Assembly: GCA_036023115.1 (NCBI GenBank)
Contig: JAYKKT010000088.1
Span: 5,140,501 to 5,204,500, forward strand
Direction of reading: 5' to 3'
Length of the DNA stretch: 64,000 nucleotides
Source of the DNA: Brasenia schreberi
Taxonomy: Eukaryota > Streptophyta > Magnoliopsida > Nymphaeales > Cabombaceae
The position numbers were made by a program, and so were the translations under genes. Below, piece after piece: positions 13,864 through 27,130 of this stretch; positions within the stretch are counted from its first letter, which is position 1, and each line of letters opens with the position of its first letter. The notes below the pieces were generated by a model. It ran no database searches. It was given only the letters and a program-made list of their open reading frames with translations, and was not told the origin of the DNA.

Positions 13864-15850
13864 TACAATAATAACTAAGCCTTTTCTAATACTAGATGAG
13901 GAGGATATGTTGATTCTTTATTTATGTAGAGCTTGATCATGTGTTATTAGGGATGTTCATGGACGGGGCAAGGTCGGAGATCAAAGTTCTCATCCCCATT
14001 CCCATTTCAGAACCTTGTCTTCATCCTCATGATGAGTACCAAAAAGTTTCCATCCCCGTCTCCGTGTTCTCATAGGTTCTTGCAGGGACCCGCCAAAGAA
14101 AAGAGAGATGCTCAAGTTAGAGCTCACTTTTACATATGAAATGAAATGAATTTATGCAAAATAGATCTAAATTGGAACATATAATTACGGATGAAATGTA
14201 GGGAATGACGATGAGTTCACAGATTCAAAAAAGAGGTTTCTCTTATAATTTGTTTTATTTTTAAATGGGCCTAACTTTCTAAAATCAATTAAAAGAAGGG
14301 TTGGGATCAGGTTTGTAGGGTAGGGGCTTGCTATTCCATCCCATTTGGGGTGGAACCCTGTGGAGACGGGGGATCCTCTCTTCATGAACATCCCTATGTA
14401 TTATGCTAATAGTTAACTCAACAAAAGATAAATCATTCTTTATTATTTCTATCCAAAGCCTCTGTGTGTTATTTCTCTTTCTCTTCTAACATTTTCACCA
14501 TCTAGTTTATGATACCTTACAATAGTTTTCTTTGGTTGTCTTTTAACGTGTCCAAAATATCTTAAATGATCTTTGTTCATTTTATCATCTATTGGTATCA
14601 CTTCAAATTCATTTTTGATAATCTTATTAAAGATATTTTCTTATGAGACAACACATCCACTTCAACATCTTCGTTTATGTCATGGACATCTCTTATACAT
14701 GTCAATGATTAACTACCCATCACTCAAAACTATATAATATAGTGGCTCTAATTGTTACTCTATAATATTCACCTTTCAACTATATTCAACTATTTATGAT
14801 ATACCTAATGCATATCTCTATTTTAACCAACCTATATTAATCATATATGTGGCACCTCCATCAATTTTTCTATCAGTTTGAAAAATATAATTCTAGGTAT
14901 TTAAACTTTTTTTTTGAATTATGTAATATGTATGAATCTTATTTTTCATGTCATCTATAATAACAAAATGATCAAGCTTGTATTTTATATATTATGTCTT
15001 TATTCTACTAATTTGAGAACCCTTGTTTTCTAATATTTCTCTCTATAGTTCCAATTTCTTATTAACCTTTTTTCTTATACTCATCCACTAACACAATATT
15101 ATCAACAAAAAATATATGCCAAGATACTTCATCTTGAATATGCTTTGTTAACTCTTTAATAACTTAGTAAATAAATGTGAACTAATTCTTCATGTAATTT
15201 AATATTAACTTCAAAAAATCCATCATTTCTTCATGAGTCCTCACACATACTTGCACACATTATACATCTCTCTTATAAGATTGATGCACGTCAATAGGAT
15301 ACACTCTCTTTTAAAAGTTTCTCCAAAGGATATCTATTAGCATCTTATCATAAATTATTTTAAGATAAATACTTGTCTCAGCCTTCATTAGTTTTCTAAG
15401 ATTGATGCACACGATTATACTTGTATTTTAAGTTTCTTTAATATAAAATATTTTGTAATATGTTTTAATAGGTGAATAGGCTCAATAGTAGATCTTCTTG
15501 GCATGAATCAACATTAGTTTTTCATTGTACTCAATACTTGTCTCAGCCTTCATTCAATAATTCTTTCCTATAATTTTATAGTATGACTCATCAACTTGTT
15601 ACCCCTATAATTTGTATAATTCTAAATGTTTTTCTTATTCTTATAGATGAATATAATTGTACTCTTCCTTCATTCTCCAGGCACCTTTTTGTTTCTCTGT
15701 ATTTTAGTATATAATCTTTTAAGCCAAGTAATACACATATCTCCTAAGATTTTTCATATTTCTATAAAAATGTAATCGGGTCCTACAAATTTATTAACCC
15801 TTATAAGTTTAAGAACTTCCTGACAAAGCTGCTCTTGGCCGATTCAATAT
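13864..15850 (-). mobile_element. RTE-type LINE relic (RT domain to 3' end), interrupted by a MITE
   Basis: The minus strand carries the same LINE family as the copy at about 47.1-50.4 kb. From high to low coordinate it reads NKFVGPDYIFIEIWKILGD (about 15730-15800; compare [19 protein letters not shown] in the other copy), an FVDNIVLVDE block near 15085-15120 (canonical [10 protein letters not shown]), and HLRYFGHVKRQPKK near 14530-14580. The 3' terminus at 13864-13947 shows the shared end sequence ACTAAGCCTTTT after a short degenerate microsatellite. Many stops and frameshifts make it inactive. The sequence is split by the hAT-type element at 13948-14396 and resumes afterwards with the expected order. 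Confidence 0.8.
13948..14396. mobile_element. Non-autonomous hAT element (MITE) inserted in the RTE relic
   Basis: It has perfect 14-bp terminal inverted repeats, TAGGGATGTTCATG at the left and its complement at the right. The flanking 8-mers TGTGTTAT (13940-13947) and TGTATTAT (14397-14404) differ at one position, the 8-bp target duplication expected of hAT elements. At 449 bp it has no transposase. Removing it rejoins the two halves of the RTE 3' end. Confidence 0.88.
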
Positions 15851-15922
15851 CCAATTGTTTATTTGAGTTCACCTCTTACCCTAGTATTCAGCAAAGAAAA
15901 TACTCAAACAAGGAATAGCCCA

Positions 15923-16057
15923 TCGGGTGCACTCAGAGCGTTAGCTCAATGGCATATTGCTCTAGGGTCGCCACTGCTGGTGGGAAGTTCGACTCTCATA
16001 GGGTGCATGTGTGTGTGAGGCTTCAGCCTCCTCTTGCAACCACAAAAAAAAAAAAAG
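15923..16057 (+). repeat. tRNA-derived SINE
   Basis: The tRNA-like head has an A box (GTTAGCTCAATGG) and a B box (GGGAAGTTCGACTC), followed by a short body with CTTCAGCCTCCTCTTGCAAC and an A-rich tail. A target-site duplication containing AATAGCCCA flanks it (15914-15922 and 16058-16066). It is one of several copies of the same family here. Confidence 0.82.
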
Positions 16058-16950
16058 AAATAGCCCACAAGTTGTTTTTGGGAACGGCAAACTATGTATT
16101 ACATTCGAAGGTTCAATCACGGGCAATAGTAATACCATTTCCATCAATTTTCTATAATTTGGGTGGTGAATGCCCCATCTTGCCTGAATGTAGACCCACC
16201 AATATTTGTTATTATTCACAAAATAAAAGAGATTTTTTTTGTCTTTGCTTCCTGCCATCTACATGGCATTGAGCAATCTCTTGAATATAATTTCTGCAAT
16301 ATTATGCATTTAGGCTGCTGATCTTCATGAAACCTACTAAGATATGGAAAGTAGTTGAGATTCAATATGAATTTCGAATCACTTGCAGGGAGACAAATAA
16401 GAGAAGATTGCTAGCTTAAATATTCATCCTCCTAATGCTTTTTCCTATTGTATTTTTAATACTAGCAGCTTTGGTAGTGAAGAACCCAGCTGATCTTAAA
16501 CATGCACAAAGAACTATTGGCTTGTGTTATCTGTATCCAAATTAATAAAAGTGTATATGTGCATACACGTGTTACATGTGTGTGTGTGCATGCATGCGCA
16601 TGAGAGCATGAGAGAGAGAATTTGGATGTTATGTCGTAGTGTAAATCACCATATTCATGTATATTATAAATGAACCAAGTCTGATTGAATGCAAATTGAC
16701 CACATACTGCAAAGGCTGTGGTGGTCGAGTCTAAGCAAGGGTTATATGTAACTAGTGGTGAATCTAGACCACATTCTAGTGAGAGGCAAGGAGGGTTTTG
16801 AGTTGAGTTGAACTAGCTATGTAGCATAACTCACCTCAATTCAATGTAGATAGGCCACTGGTTAAAAGTATATCTTGACAAGGTTAGATGAGGTAGTGAA
16901 GAGGAATCGAGATTTGAATAAGGACATTCATACATGACTCAAAAAATGGT
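16058..16950. other. Intergenic, no supported gene
   Basis: No coding or RNA feature was identified. Confidence 0.45.
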
Positions 16951-17085
16951 AAAGAAGCACGAGAGAGTCAGCTCATCTCGTAGAGCTCTTTAACTCATGT
17001 TGCAGGTGGTGAGTTCGATTCCTTGGAAGTGCATGCTTGCACGTGTTTTAGACTTTGACCTTCCTTTGCAACAACACGAGAAAAG
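16951..17085 (+). repeat. tRNA-derived SINE (diverged copy)
   Basis: The A-box-like GTCAGCTCATCTCGTAGAGC, B box GTGAGTTCGATTCC and closing TTTGCAACAACACG match the family at 15923. The possible flanking duplication is AAAAAATGGT versus AAAAAATAGT. Confidence 0.65.
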
Positions 17086-18075
<990 letters not shown>

Positions 18076-18689
18076 AAGAAGACAGTTTACAAATATAATA
18101 TATAATGTACATTATATACCATTATTTACCTATCAAATTCAGGTTGTGCCCAAGTCCAACAGACCCAACCCGATAGTTTTTATCATCTTGAAACAACTTG
18201 GCCCCGATGTAGAGAAACCTTTGAGCTGGACACGGTCTTTTGGGGCCCATCCCTGATAATTATGTTCATTAGTAGTACATGTAGTAGTTGTAACTTGTAT
18301 GCATTTAGCAAACATCAAACTTTTCTCTCATGGTGTGAGTGCTTTCCTGCTTAGTCTTTTAAGAGAGTTTGTAAGTCTTATTGTAGGCTACTTGGATTTG
18401 CAAGATAATCATATTTACTTTGTTGGTTTGTCTAAGACTCGATTACTTTCTTGAAAGATGAATAAAGGATCGTCATTGTATCCTGAAGGTGTTTATTAGG
18501 GTCCATTGTATTTTGATATTTGATACTAGTGATGGCAAATAAACATAAAGGTTAGTGTTTATCACACCCTTCTTTTCAGGGTGTTAAATTTGATGTCTTG
18601 GGTGTTGACCACTCAACAAACAGTGTCATCTATAAGAAACTCTACACCAACAATCTTTAGATTTATTTTGCTCAAGATGGTTATTTTCC

Positions 18690-21600
18690 TCTGATAGATA
18701 ACATTTGATTTCATTAAGTTGAATAGGTTTGATGGTGGTAAAAGAAGATGCACTTCTTTCTTATCACTTTGAAGGTCGTGTATTTTCTTATTATGTCAAA
18801 GCCGGAGGAGAAAGAGAAGAAGACCCTTGAAGGTGATAATTATATTTGTATAGGTTACATCTTTAATGGTACGTCAGATGTCTTATTTGATATTGATCAA
18901 ATGTCACCATGCACAGAGGACCTATGAGACAAACTTGAAGCGAGGTAGATGATGGAGGATACTATAAATAAGAAATTTCTTATTATCTGTTTCAATATTT
19001 ATAAGATGTAGATGGTAGATCTGTTATAGAGCAATTGCATGAGCTCAGACGGATCTTGAATAATTTAAAACAATATAAGATAAGTATAGATGAAACCATC
19101 ATTGTCTCTTCTATTATAGACAAACTTCCCTCCTTTATGAAAAGAATTTAAAGAAGTCTGCAAACATAGGAAAGGATGACATCTCTTGAGCAATTAGCTA
19201 ATCTCTTTTCAAGCTGAAGAAGAGTATAGGTAAAAAAGATGATACTAAAGAACAATTTACTCATGAGAAGAAGTTCATGTGATGGAAGAAGGAAAATCCA
19301 ATAAGTCTTCGAAGAAAAAGCCTCGAGATTAAGAAAAAATCTCATGAAAGTCGAAGAGGTAACAAATGTTGGTGAACAACAACAGTGACAACAAAAAAAA
19401 AGAAAAAGAAAGGGAGTTGCTATCATTATGGAAAGCTTGGACATTTCAAGAATGAATGAATGGAGCTTGTTGAAAAGAACAATAAAGAGAATGGTTCTAG
19501 TTCAAAAGACAATTTAGTTATTGTCATGCTCAAGAGATCAACATGATTGAAGATGTTAATTCATGGTGGTTGATTCGGGTGCAACATATTATACATGGTA
19601 CAAGAACAAGGATCTCTTAAGAAACTTAAAAAGAAGAAAAAGATAGGGTTGTTTTGTACACGAGAAATGCATCAAAATTATCCATGTCTGAAGCAAAGAG
19701 ATCATGAGAACTAGAGTTCACATGCTGGGAATGTGCTTTACTCTTACGGATGTATACTATGTACCGAGAAACTAGAAAAAATTTAATTTTTCTATACACC
19801 TACTTAATAAGTATGGGTTTAAGTCCGTATTTGAGGGGATGAAATTTATTCTCCTCTAGAAGTGGGATGTTTGTAGGAAAGTGATAAGATACGGACAATA
19901 CATATGTGACAATATGTTTCAAATTAAATATTAATAATAATGATGTTACGCTTATATTGTTGTGTCCTATTGATTTATGGCAAAAATCAGATTTAGGATA
20001 TTAATCCTTTAGTAAGTTAAATGATATGATGAAATTCTGATTTAATTCCCAAAACAACAAAAACTACAAAAACATGTACAACTTACGCATGCTAACAAAG
20101 ATAAGTTAGATAAGTTTAAGATCTTTAAAAATGCAAGTAGAACTTCAACATGAGACTTTCATTAAATATGTAAAGGTATGAGGAGGAGGAGAATACTATG
20201 ATCCAAATTTCTTTGAGTCCATTAGAATAATACATTAAACAAATACACCATATTCCCCACAATAAAATGGTGTGGATTGAAAGAAAAATAGGGTGTTAGA
20301 AGAAATGGTAAATGACATGTTATCCTATTCTGGTCTAGCAAAAGCTGTTAGGGGTGAAGCTATATTAACAACTTATTATATCTTGAATAGAGTTCCAAAT
20401 AAAAGGAACAAAATAACCCATATGAATCTTGGAAGAAAAGAAAGCTCAATCTCAACTATTTTAAAGTTTGGGGTTGTAGAAGTAATAGTAAAGGTTCTGA
20501 AACCAAAAAGGAAGAAATTGGTGAGAGAGGAATTGAATATCTTCTTGGAATATGATGAAAATAAATAGCATATAGATTCCTAGTAATTGAATCAATGACT
20601 CATATCCTGTGAATACAATAATTGAGTCAAAGGATGCAATTTTTAAGAAATAAGTTTAACTCAATTTCAAGACCCAAAGATAATGCTCATTTCAATAAAG
20701 ATGAAATATGTATCAAATCAAATAAAGATGCATTAGAAAGTTTTACCAAATAAAGATACATTAGTTTTGAGCCTAGAAGAAGTAAAGAGTTAGAAAGATA
20801 AAAACATATGGATTGGATTTCTTTATGTTCCTAGTTGAAGGAACAAGAGACTCTATATAGAGAGTCATGCACCATTATGCTATAATATGAAAAGTGATCC
20901 ATTAACATTTGAAAAAATGAAGTCTCAAGATGCTACTTTTTTAGAAAGAAGCTATACAAGATGAAATGGACTCAATAATGAGAATAAAACTTGGAAATAG
21001 TAGACCTCCCACCTAGTTCCAAGCCTATTGGTGTAAGTGGATTTTCAAAAAGAAAATGAATGTAGATGGAACCATTGATAAATTCCAAGCAAGACTAGTT
21101 GCTAAAAGGGGTTTATACAAAAAAAAAAAAGATTGACTATTTTGATATATATATATATGCACATATAGCAAGAATTGCTACAATTAGAGTGCTTTGATAG
21201 CACTTGCTTCCATCTATAAGTTTGTTATTCATCAAATGGATGTTAAAACAACATTCTAAATGGTGAGTTAGATGAGAGGTGTATATATAAGCAACCAACC
21301 TAGAAGGTTTGTAATTTCTGGTCAAGAAAATAAAGTTTGTAAACTAGTTAAGTCCTATATATGGACTTGAAGCAAGCCCAAAAGCAATGGCATAAAAATT
21401 TGATGAGGTTGTTTCTTGATAATGGATATAAAATAAATGAATTGATAAATGTGTATTATAGTAAATTTCATAATGGAAAAATGGTCATGATTTGTTTATA
21501 TGTGGATGACATGCTAATCTTTTGGTATTGATTTAGATGAAGTAGAAAAACAAGATTCTTTGTCTAGTAATTTTGATATGAAAGATATGGGAGTAGCAGA

Positions 21601-22470
21601 TGTGATCCTAGGGAGTCAAAATAACTAGAGATGGTAATGGCCTAGGACTATCACAATGTCATTACATAGAAAAGGTATTAAAGAAATTTGATCAATTTGA
21701 TTGTCATCATGCGACTACACCTTTGACTCAAACATTAAATTAGTACCAAATAGTGGATGTCGATTGCCACAACAAGATTATGCAAAAATAATTGGATGCT
21801 TGATTACATTTAATGAATTTTTCGAGACTAGACATAGCATATGCTGTGGGGAGATTGAGTATACAATACTCAAAAGTCCAAAGGATCACTAGGGCCACAC
21901 TTGTTAGACTCATGAGATATTTGAGAGGTATTAATTATAAACCTATGGTATAGTGTATAGTCCTTTGATTTCCCGCTGTATTAGAAGGATATAGTGATGC
22001 TAACTTGGATCTCGTTATTCAGATGAGACAAAATCTACTAGTGGTTATGTATTCACACTTGGTGGTGGAGTGTTACTTGGAGATCGCCTAAACAAACTAT
22101 AATTGCAAGATCCACTCATGGAGTCGAGTTTGTAGCTTTGGAGTCAAGGTAGCAAGGCCGAGTGGTTAAAAACTTTGGCAAATATTCTTTTAGGAATAAA
22201 ACCAACACCGTCACTTGTCAATGCATCATTGTGATTGTCAAGCGGCAATAGCCATTGCAAAGAATAAGACCTTCAATGGTAAAAACTAGACATATACAAT
22301 TGAGGCATAATGTGGTAAAGAATTCATGCTAAAAGATGGAACAATATCAATTGATTATGTGAAGTCGGTTGAACTTGGCCGATCCTTTGACAAAAGCTCT
22401 TGGGAATGGAACCAATATATGAAACATCGAGGGAACGAGACTTAAGCCAATTTCATCAATTAACAATGGA
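18690..22470 (+). mobile_element. Ty1/copia retrotransposon relic (gag to RNase H)
   Basis: Domains appear in order on the plus strand, across many frames. The gag N-terminal part (18690-19140) has FIKLNRFDGG, EGDNYICIGYIFNG, LWDKLEARYM-like and IIDKLPPFMK motifs. The zinc knuckle at 19418-19459 reads CYHYGKLGHFKNE; the second Cys is Tyr and the last is replaced by a stop. The protease has VVDSGAT at about 19566-19586. RT shows GCKWIFKKKMNVDGTIDKF-like sequence (21025-21085), HQMDVKTTFLNGELDE (about 21230-21275) and YVDDMLI (about 21499). RNase H has DETKSTSGYVFTLGGGV and ARSTHGVEFVALE (22020-22145). The tail reads LRHNVVKE-like then NLADPLTKAL-like near 22370-22405. Most of the integrase is degraded or lost. 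Inactive. Confidence 0.85.
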
Positions 22471-23040
22471 TGGTAACCTCGACTCACACTTGAGTATAGA
22501 TTAAGTTCTTAAGTTCATATGAGTAAAAGTACAAGTCATTAGAGTGAGTTGCAAGTACTTACTAATAACTTTGTATCCTTCCAGATGGTGTAGATGTGCT
22601 AGTACTTGGTATCATAAGTAAGCCTAAAAGGAAGGTTGAGCTTTACTCTTAATAGACCTATAGCATATATGATTTGAAGTGCTTATTATAACACTTCTCG
22701 AAATCTACCTTTATATGAGTGTGAAGTGCAGCCGCTTTCTTACGAGTTAAAGGCTTGACTCTTAAAGCACTCATGAATTAAGCGCGATACGGCTTATTAG
22801 CGTGTAACACGACAACAACGGCAGAATTGTGTGGGGTGTAGTGGCTGATAGACCTCTAATATACACACAGTATTTTTGGTTTATAGAAGTTTACTTCACC
22901 AACTCACCGTATGTTATGTCTCATCCGTTCAGGTCTAGTTCATAGTCCAAAAGACACCGTGATTCGATGCATTTACACCCATGGTGTTAACCCAGAAAAA
23001 TCTTGTTTTAAAACTTTCTAAATTTTCTTTTAAACTTTTG

Positions 23041-23055
23041 AAATATGTGGGGGAT
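23041..23055 (+). other. Polypurine tract of the copia relic
   Basis: The sequence AATATGTGGGGGAT lies immediately before a TGTTGTTG LTR start and after the RNase H tail, the position of a plus-strand primer. Confidence 0.6.
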
Positions 23056-24190
23056 TGTTGTTGTTTTAACTTTGATATTTCAAAAATTTATGTCCCACAT
23101 TGCTTAGCCTTCAAAGTTTTAAAGAGTTTATAAATCAATGTGTTTTGGGCTTTGTAAGAAACAAATGAGGTGGTGGGTTCGCTACAAAAAATGGGTTGGA
23201 GGCTCATGGCTAGTGCAAATCATCGATTTGCTTCCGGTTCTCGCTGACGTGATATCAAGTGGTCTTAATCTTTTGTGAAATATTTAATTATTTTTTGAGC
23301 TTACCTAAAAAATGATGTTTTTGAATAAGTCAAAACCGACTTGGTAAACGAGCGTGCATTTGTTACAACGTTTTAATTTGTTTCAACAGACAAATTGCGT
23401 GTTAATGTTACAATTAGTTTCTAACGTCTCAAATTAGTTTTCAACAACCAAAATCTGTTTTTCTAACGCGTTATTATTCCAACGGTCATATTTTCTAACA
23501 TTGTTTTCTCATTTTCTAAACGGCTTCTTTCTTACCTTCTTTAAATACCTTTTTCTCTGATGGTGTTTTTGACTAGATACGGATATATGTTTCCTCCTCT
23601 ACTCGGCATACGCTTTCCTCCAGCCTCCTACAATAATCATAACGTTCTCATTCCTGGGTTCGCAACTACAAATTTCTCTGGCGTTCGCAACCTCGGTCAC
23701 GCCGACGGCAGGCTCGGTTGAATCCTCGGGGATTCGCACACCCGTGCGATAAAATCCTTGAGGATAGTGTCTTCTCACATGTCTCGTGCTTTTGTTTCTT
23801 CGTGATTTTCACGTTGTCTCCTAATCAAATCTACAACATGTGTACGGCCAGGTACGCGTGGTGTGTGATCGGATATGTACCAATTTATTTTTTTAAAATT
23901 TTTTCATACACAGTGCACAGCTTAGGCATGGTTGGGTATGGCTCGGGTATGGTTCGGGTATAGTTGGGTATGGCTTGGGTATCGCTAATTGAGTTTTACT
24001 TCACAAAACACAGTACTATTTTACATGCCTTAACCTATTTTTCTCTTCTCCTCTTTCATTTTTTGTGTTTCGCTAGAGTAAGCTCTCATGATACACACCG
24101 AAATCATCTTCCCCATTCCTCCCTTAACGGCCGCTATGTTGGTGGTGGCCTTGATGCAGCGGTGACAAGCAAAGCATGTTGGTGACAAAC
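23056..24190 (+). repeat. Probable 3' LTR of the copia relic (right end uncertain)
   Basis: It starts TGTTGTTGTTTTAAC just after the polypurine tract, contains TCCCACATTGCTTAG-type sequence common near such LTR starts, and has a TATA-like TTTAAATACC near 23538. No second LTR is in the window to fix the end, so the right boundary is a guess. Small open frames inside are not credible genes. Confidence 0.45.
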
Positions 24191-24291
24191 AACACCAAAT
24201 TCCCATCTTTCAATAGCCCCAATATATGATTTTGTTTTCTCCCCCAAATTGACAATTCCTCCTCAAGTTTATGTTCTTACACATAGCAATA

Positions 24292-24296
<5 letters not shown>

Positions 24297-24335
<39 letters not shown>
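24297..24335. repeat. (AT)n microsatellite
   Basis: About 39 bp of uninterrupted AT. Confidence 0.95.
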
Positions 24336-24338
<3 letters not shown>

Positions 24339-24756
24339 GTTGCGTGTTGTTTGTTTTTGCTCTATCTTCGACTAGATGTCTCAAGTAACATTTGTTTTTA
24401 TAAATATTTTTGGGAAAATTTTGCTAGGTTTGCAGATGCACAACAACAATTTTTTTAATATTTTAGGTGATTTATTCAGATGTTTTATGAAATTTCAGTT
24501 TTTATATATATAAAAAAATATTTTTTAAATAATTTATATTGGACGTACTCCATACCTTAGAATTTTAAAATTATCATTACTCAGTGACCAGTATCCATAC
24601 CCGGTGGTTGATATCATACCCGTCAGATCCATGCAACGTAGATAATAAGTTAATGTTTGTGGGGTTGTTGACCAAATTGTTGCAACACTGATACTGTTGT
24701 GTAAGGATTGTTGATGGTGATAAGAGACCATCAATTGGTTATGTGCGTATCATGGC

Positions 24757-25615
24757 ATGAATAGGGCAAAGAAAGCTATTACGAGCACATTCATGAGCAA
24801 AAATCCTTGTACAAGCCTTATACAAGGATTATCAAGCAAAGTTGGGGTAGACAACTTCATCAAAAAATACTTGGTGCTGCATATGTTTTGAATCCAACTT
24901 TCTACTATGATAAAGAAAATATGTCTCATAAGCCAAAGCTTATGACAGGATTTCTTAATGTGTTGACCACACAAATTGATTGTAATCAAACTGAATTCTT
25001 GCAAGAAAGCAAAAAATAGAGGGAAACGGTTGGTGACTTTAGTCGTCCATTAGCTATTAAATCTTCAAAGACAATGCGTCCTAGTAAGTTTCTATTAAAA
25101 ATATAAAATTTAGTTATATTGCGCTTTCTTTATTTACAATCAATATTTATTATGATTCCATATATATTATGATTTTAATAGATATGTAGTATAAAACTTT
25201 TGAAAATGGTGTGCTAAATGTGCAATCCTTGGCAATTAAGATATTTAATCAAGCGCTTTCTTCTGGTTGTGAAAGGAATTGGAGTGTTTCTGAAAGAATA
25301 AACATGAAAAAGAGAAATAATTTGGAGAATCGAAGGTTGAATGATCTTATATTTATGCATTACAATTTGCGTTTGAAGAATAGCGCTAGCTATGTCATTC
25401 TAATTCTTTACTTTGATATTTCCTTATTTAATTGTATTTGGATATTACTTATTAATATTACTTATTAATTCATGTCCTTATCATTGGTTAAAGTCTTTAA
25501 CAAGAATATGGCATATATATGATCCTATTGACTATGAGAGGATAGAAAACATTAAGTTTTGGATCATAGAAGAAGATAATTCTCCTATATATTCTAGATT
25601 ATGGTGACATAAAAA
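24757..25615 (+). pseudogene. hAT-family transposase fragment (C-terminal half)
   Basis: hAT transposases are RNase H-fold enzymes with a C-terminal hATC dimerisation domain. A block at 24757-25017 reads MNRAKKAITSTF in one frame, then QSWGRQLHQKILGAAYVLNP and TFYYDKENM in another, as in the region before hATC. The hATC block follows at about 25220-25385: LAIKIFNQALSSGCERNWSV, SERINMKKRNNLENRRLNDL and FMHYNLRLKN. The N-terminal BED zinc finger and most of the catalytic domain are absent, and the two blocks are separated by about 200 bp of broken frame. It is a dead fragment. It may mark the source family of the small hAT elements in this window, but no shared termini were found. Confidence 0.85.
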
Positions 25616-27050
25616 GTATGCTTTATAATGAGGAATCAATTCCGAAAGTTGGTCTAGATCAAGATGAAGGTTAGACATTACATCTATACTTACTCTTTAC
25701 TTGTTAAACTGGCAGTTTGGAACGGTCCGTTCCAGTATTCTTTTCAATTTTTTTCTTATAATATTTATTTTTTTAATAAAATCACTCAGAGGCTAGAGAA
25801 ATTGAACAAAAAAACTTTTGTGTCAGGCTATTTTTATTGGTATTTAATATGTTTCTACTTATTTCTTCAATGCTTGTGAAATTCAAAAATTATTCCAGCA
25901 ACATTATAACAAAATCCAACATATCTATGTTGGAATAGCAAGGATTAGCTTCCATTGACAAATTTCAATACAGAATCAAACCTAAATAACTAATCAGTTT
26001 TATCTCACATGGAAGCAAAGCATCTCAATTTCGCTCGAATCAAGTCAGGCACCTAACATTCGGACGGGTAAGTAAATTAGGTTGGTTTGGTTAGTCATTG
26101 GTTTTGGGTCCGAATAAATGAACAGAAGCATTTTAAGAAATTTCTTTGAACTCAAAGATTGAATTTGGACAAACATCAGAAAAAACCGAACCCAAACGAA
26201 AACTTCCGTTCTATTCAGTTGGGTTATTTGGTTTTAACCGAATGATGCTCACCACTACAAATTTATGACCATGTCCTCAGGGTATCAAACTCGCTCTCTT
26301 CAACTTGAAGGTTCCATCAAAACAGCCTCTTAGCCACAAGAGTCATGACTCCTTGTCCCAATTAGTTATTTTCTTGAGCCATTGATTTGCTTCATTGTTG
26401 ATGCACCTTGACCCATTAGTGAGCTTGTCACAGCCCAGAGAAGTGGATCCTGCAAGCGACCGACAACCACGTGCTACGTGGCGTGCTATGTGGCCTCGCC
26501 GCACCATGATGCAAGCATAAATGGAACATAGATACAATCTAGGATGTGAAGAAAACCAAACATAATTTTCACATTAATCATCCAGCTCAAACTGTAACTA
26601 TGAATTAGGAACCCAACTTAATCACAATGGTGGATCCACCCAATGGCAGATGTACATTGAGGAGATGTAGAGCTGCTGTCCCATCTGAAATTCAGAAAAC
26701 CAACAAAAAAGTTAGAGGAGATGATTGAATCTATGACCACTAGTGTCATCTCAAATTAAAAAATTGGCAAAAGATTTTCTAGATCCGCTACTGGGTCTAC
26801 CTACAAGCCTAGTAGGAAAATTGACCTTTCCCAATAGAGTCATATACTATGAGCATGCAATACTTAGTCAACAACAATTAACAAACACTAATTAAAGTAC
26901 ATGACAATGTAACTAACATTCAAGATTTACATATGCACATACATACATGAGTTCATATTTGATCTACATGTACAAGTAAAATCACATATTTATATCGTAA
27001 GCCAAGTTCACCCGACCCATTCCGATGGAGTGCCTAGGCCATGCTCTGTA
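25616..27050. other. Intergenic, no supported gene
   Basis: At 25719 there is a 15-bp near-palindrome, GGAACGGTCCGTTCC, of unknown meaning. Around 26262-26345 a SINE-like minus-strand patch is possible (GAGTTTGATACCCTGAGG in reverse). No gene is supported. Confidence 0.35.
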
Positions 27051-27130
27051 TTTTTTAAAATAGGAAGCCAAAGCTTAACACACACGGGCATCAAACTCGC
27101 CACCCCGTGAGCAAACGCTTTGGGTGCTAC
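27051..27130 (-). repeat. tRNA-derived SINE, 3' truncated
   Basis: The minus strand reads GTAGCACCCAAAGCGTTTGC, then TCACGGGGTGGCGAGTTTGA and TGCCCGTGTGTGTTAAGC, matching the family head (A and B boxes) at 15923 and 35401. Confidence 0.65.

Noticed and set aside
22147..22190. tRNA-like stretch GCAAGGCCGAGTGGTTAA, similar to a tRNA-Ser/Leu D arm
   Set aside because: It lies in the RNase H tail of the copia relic, where the frame reads like the family's GKEAEWLRN block, and no cloverleaf or B box follows.
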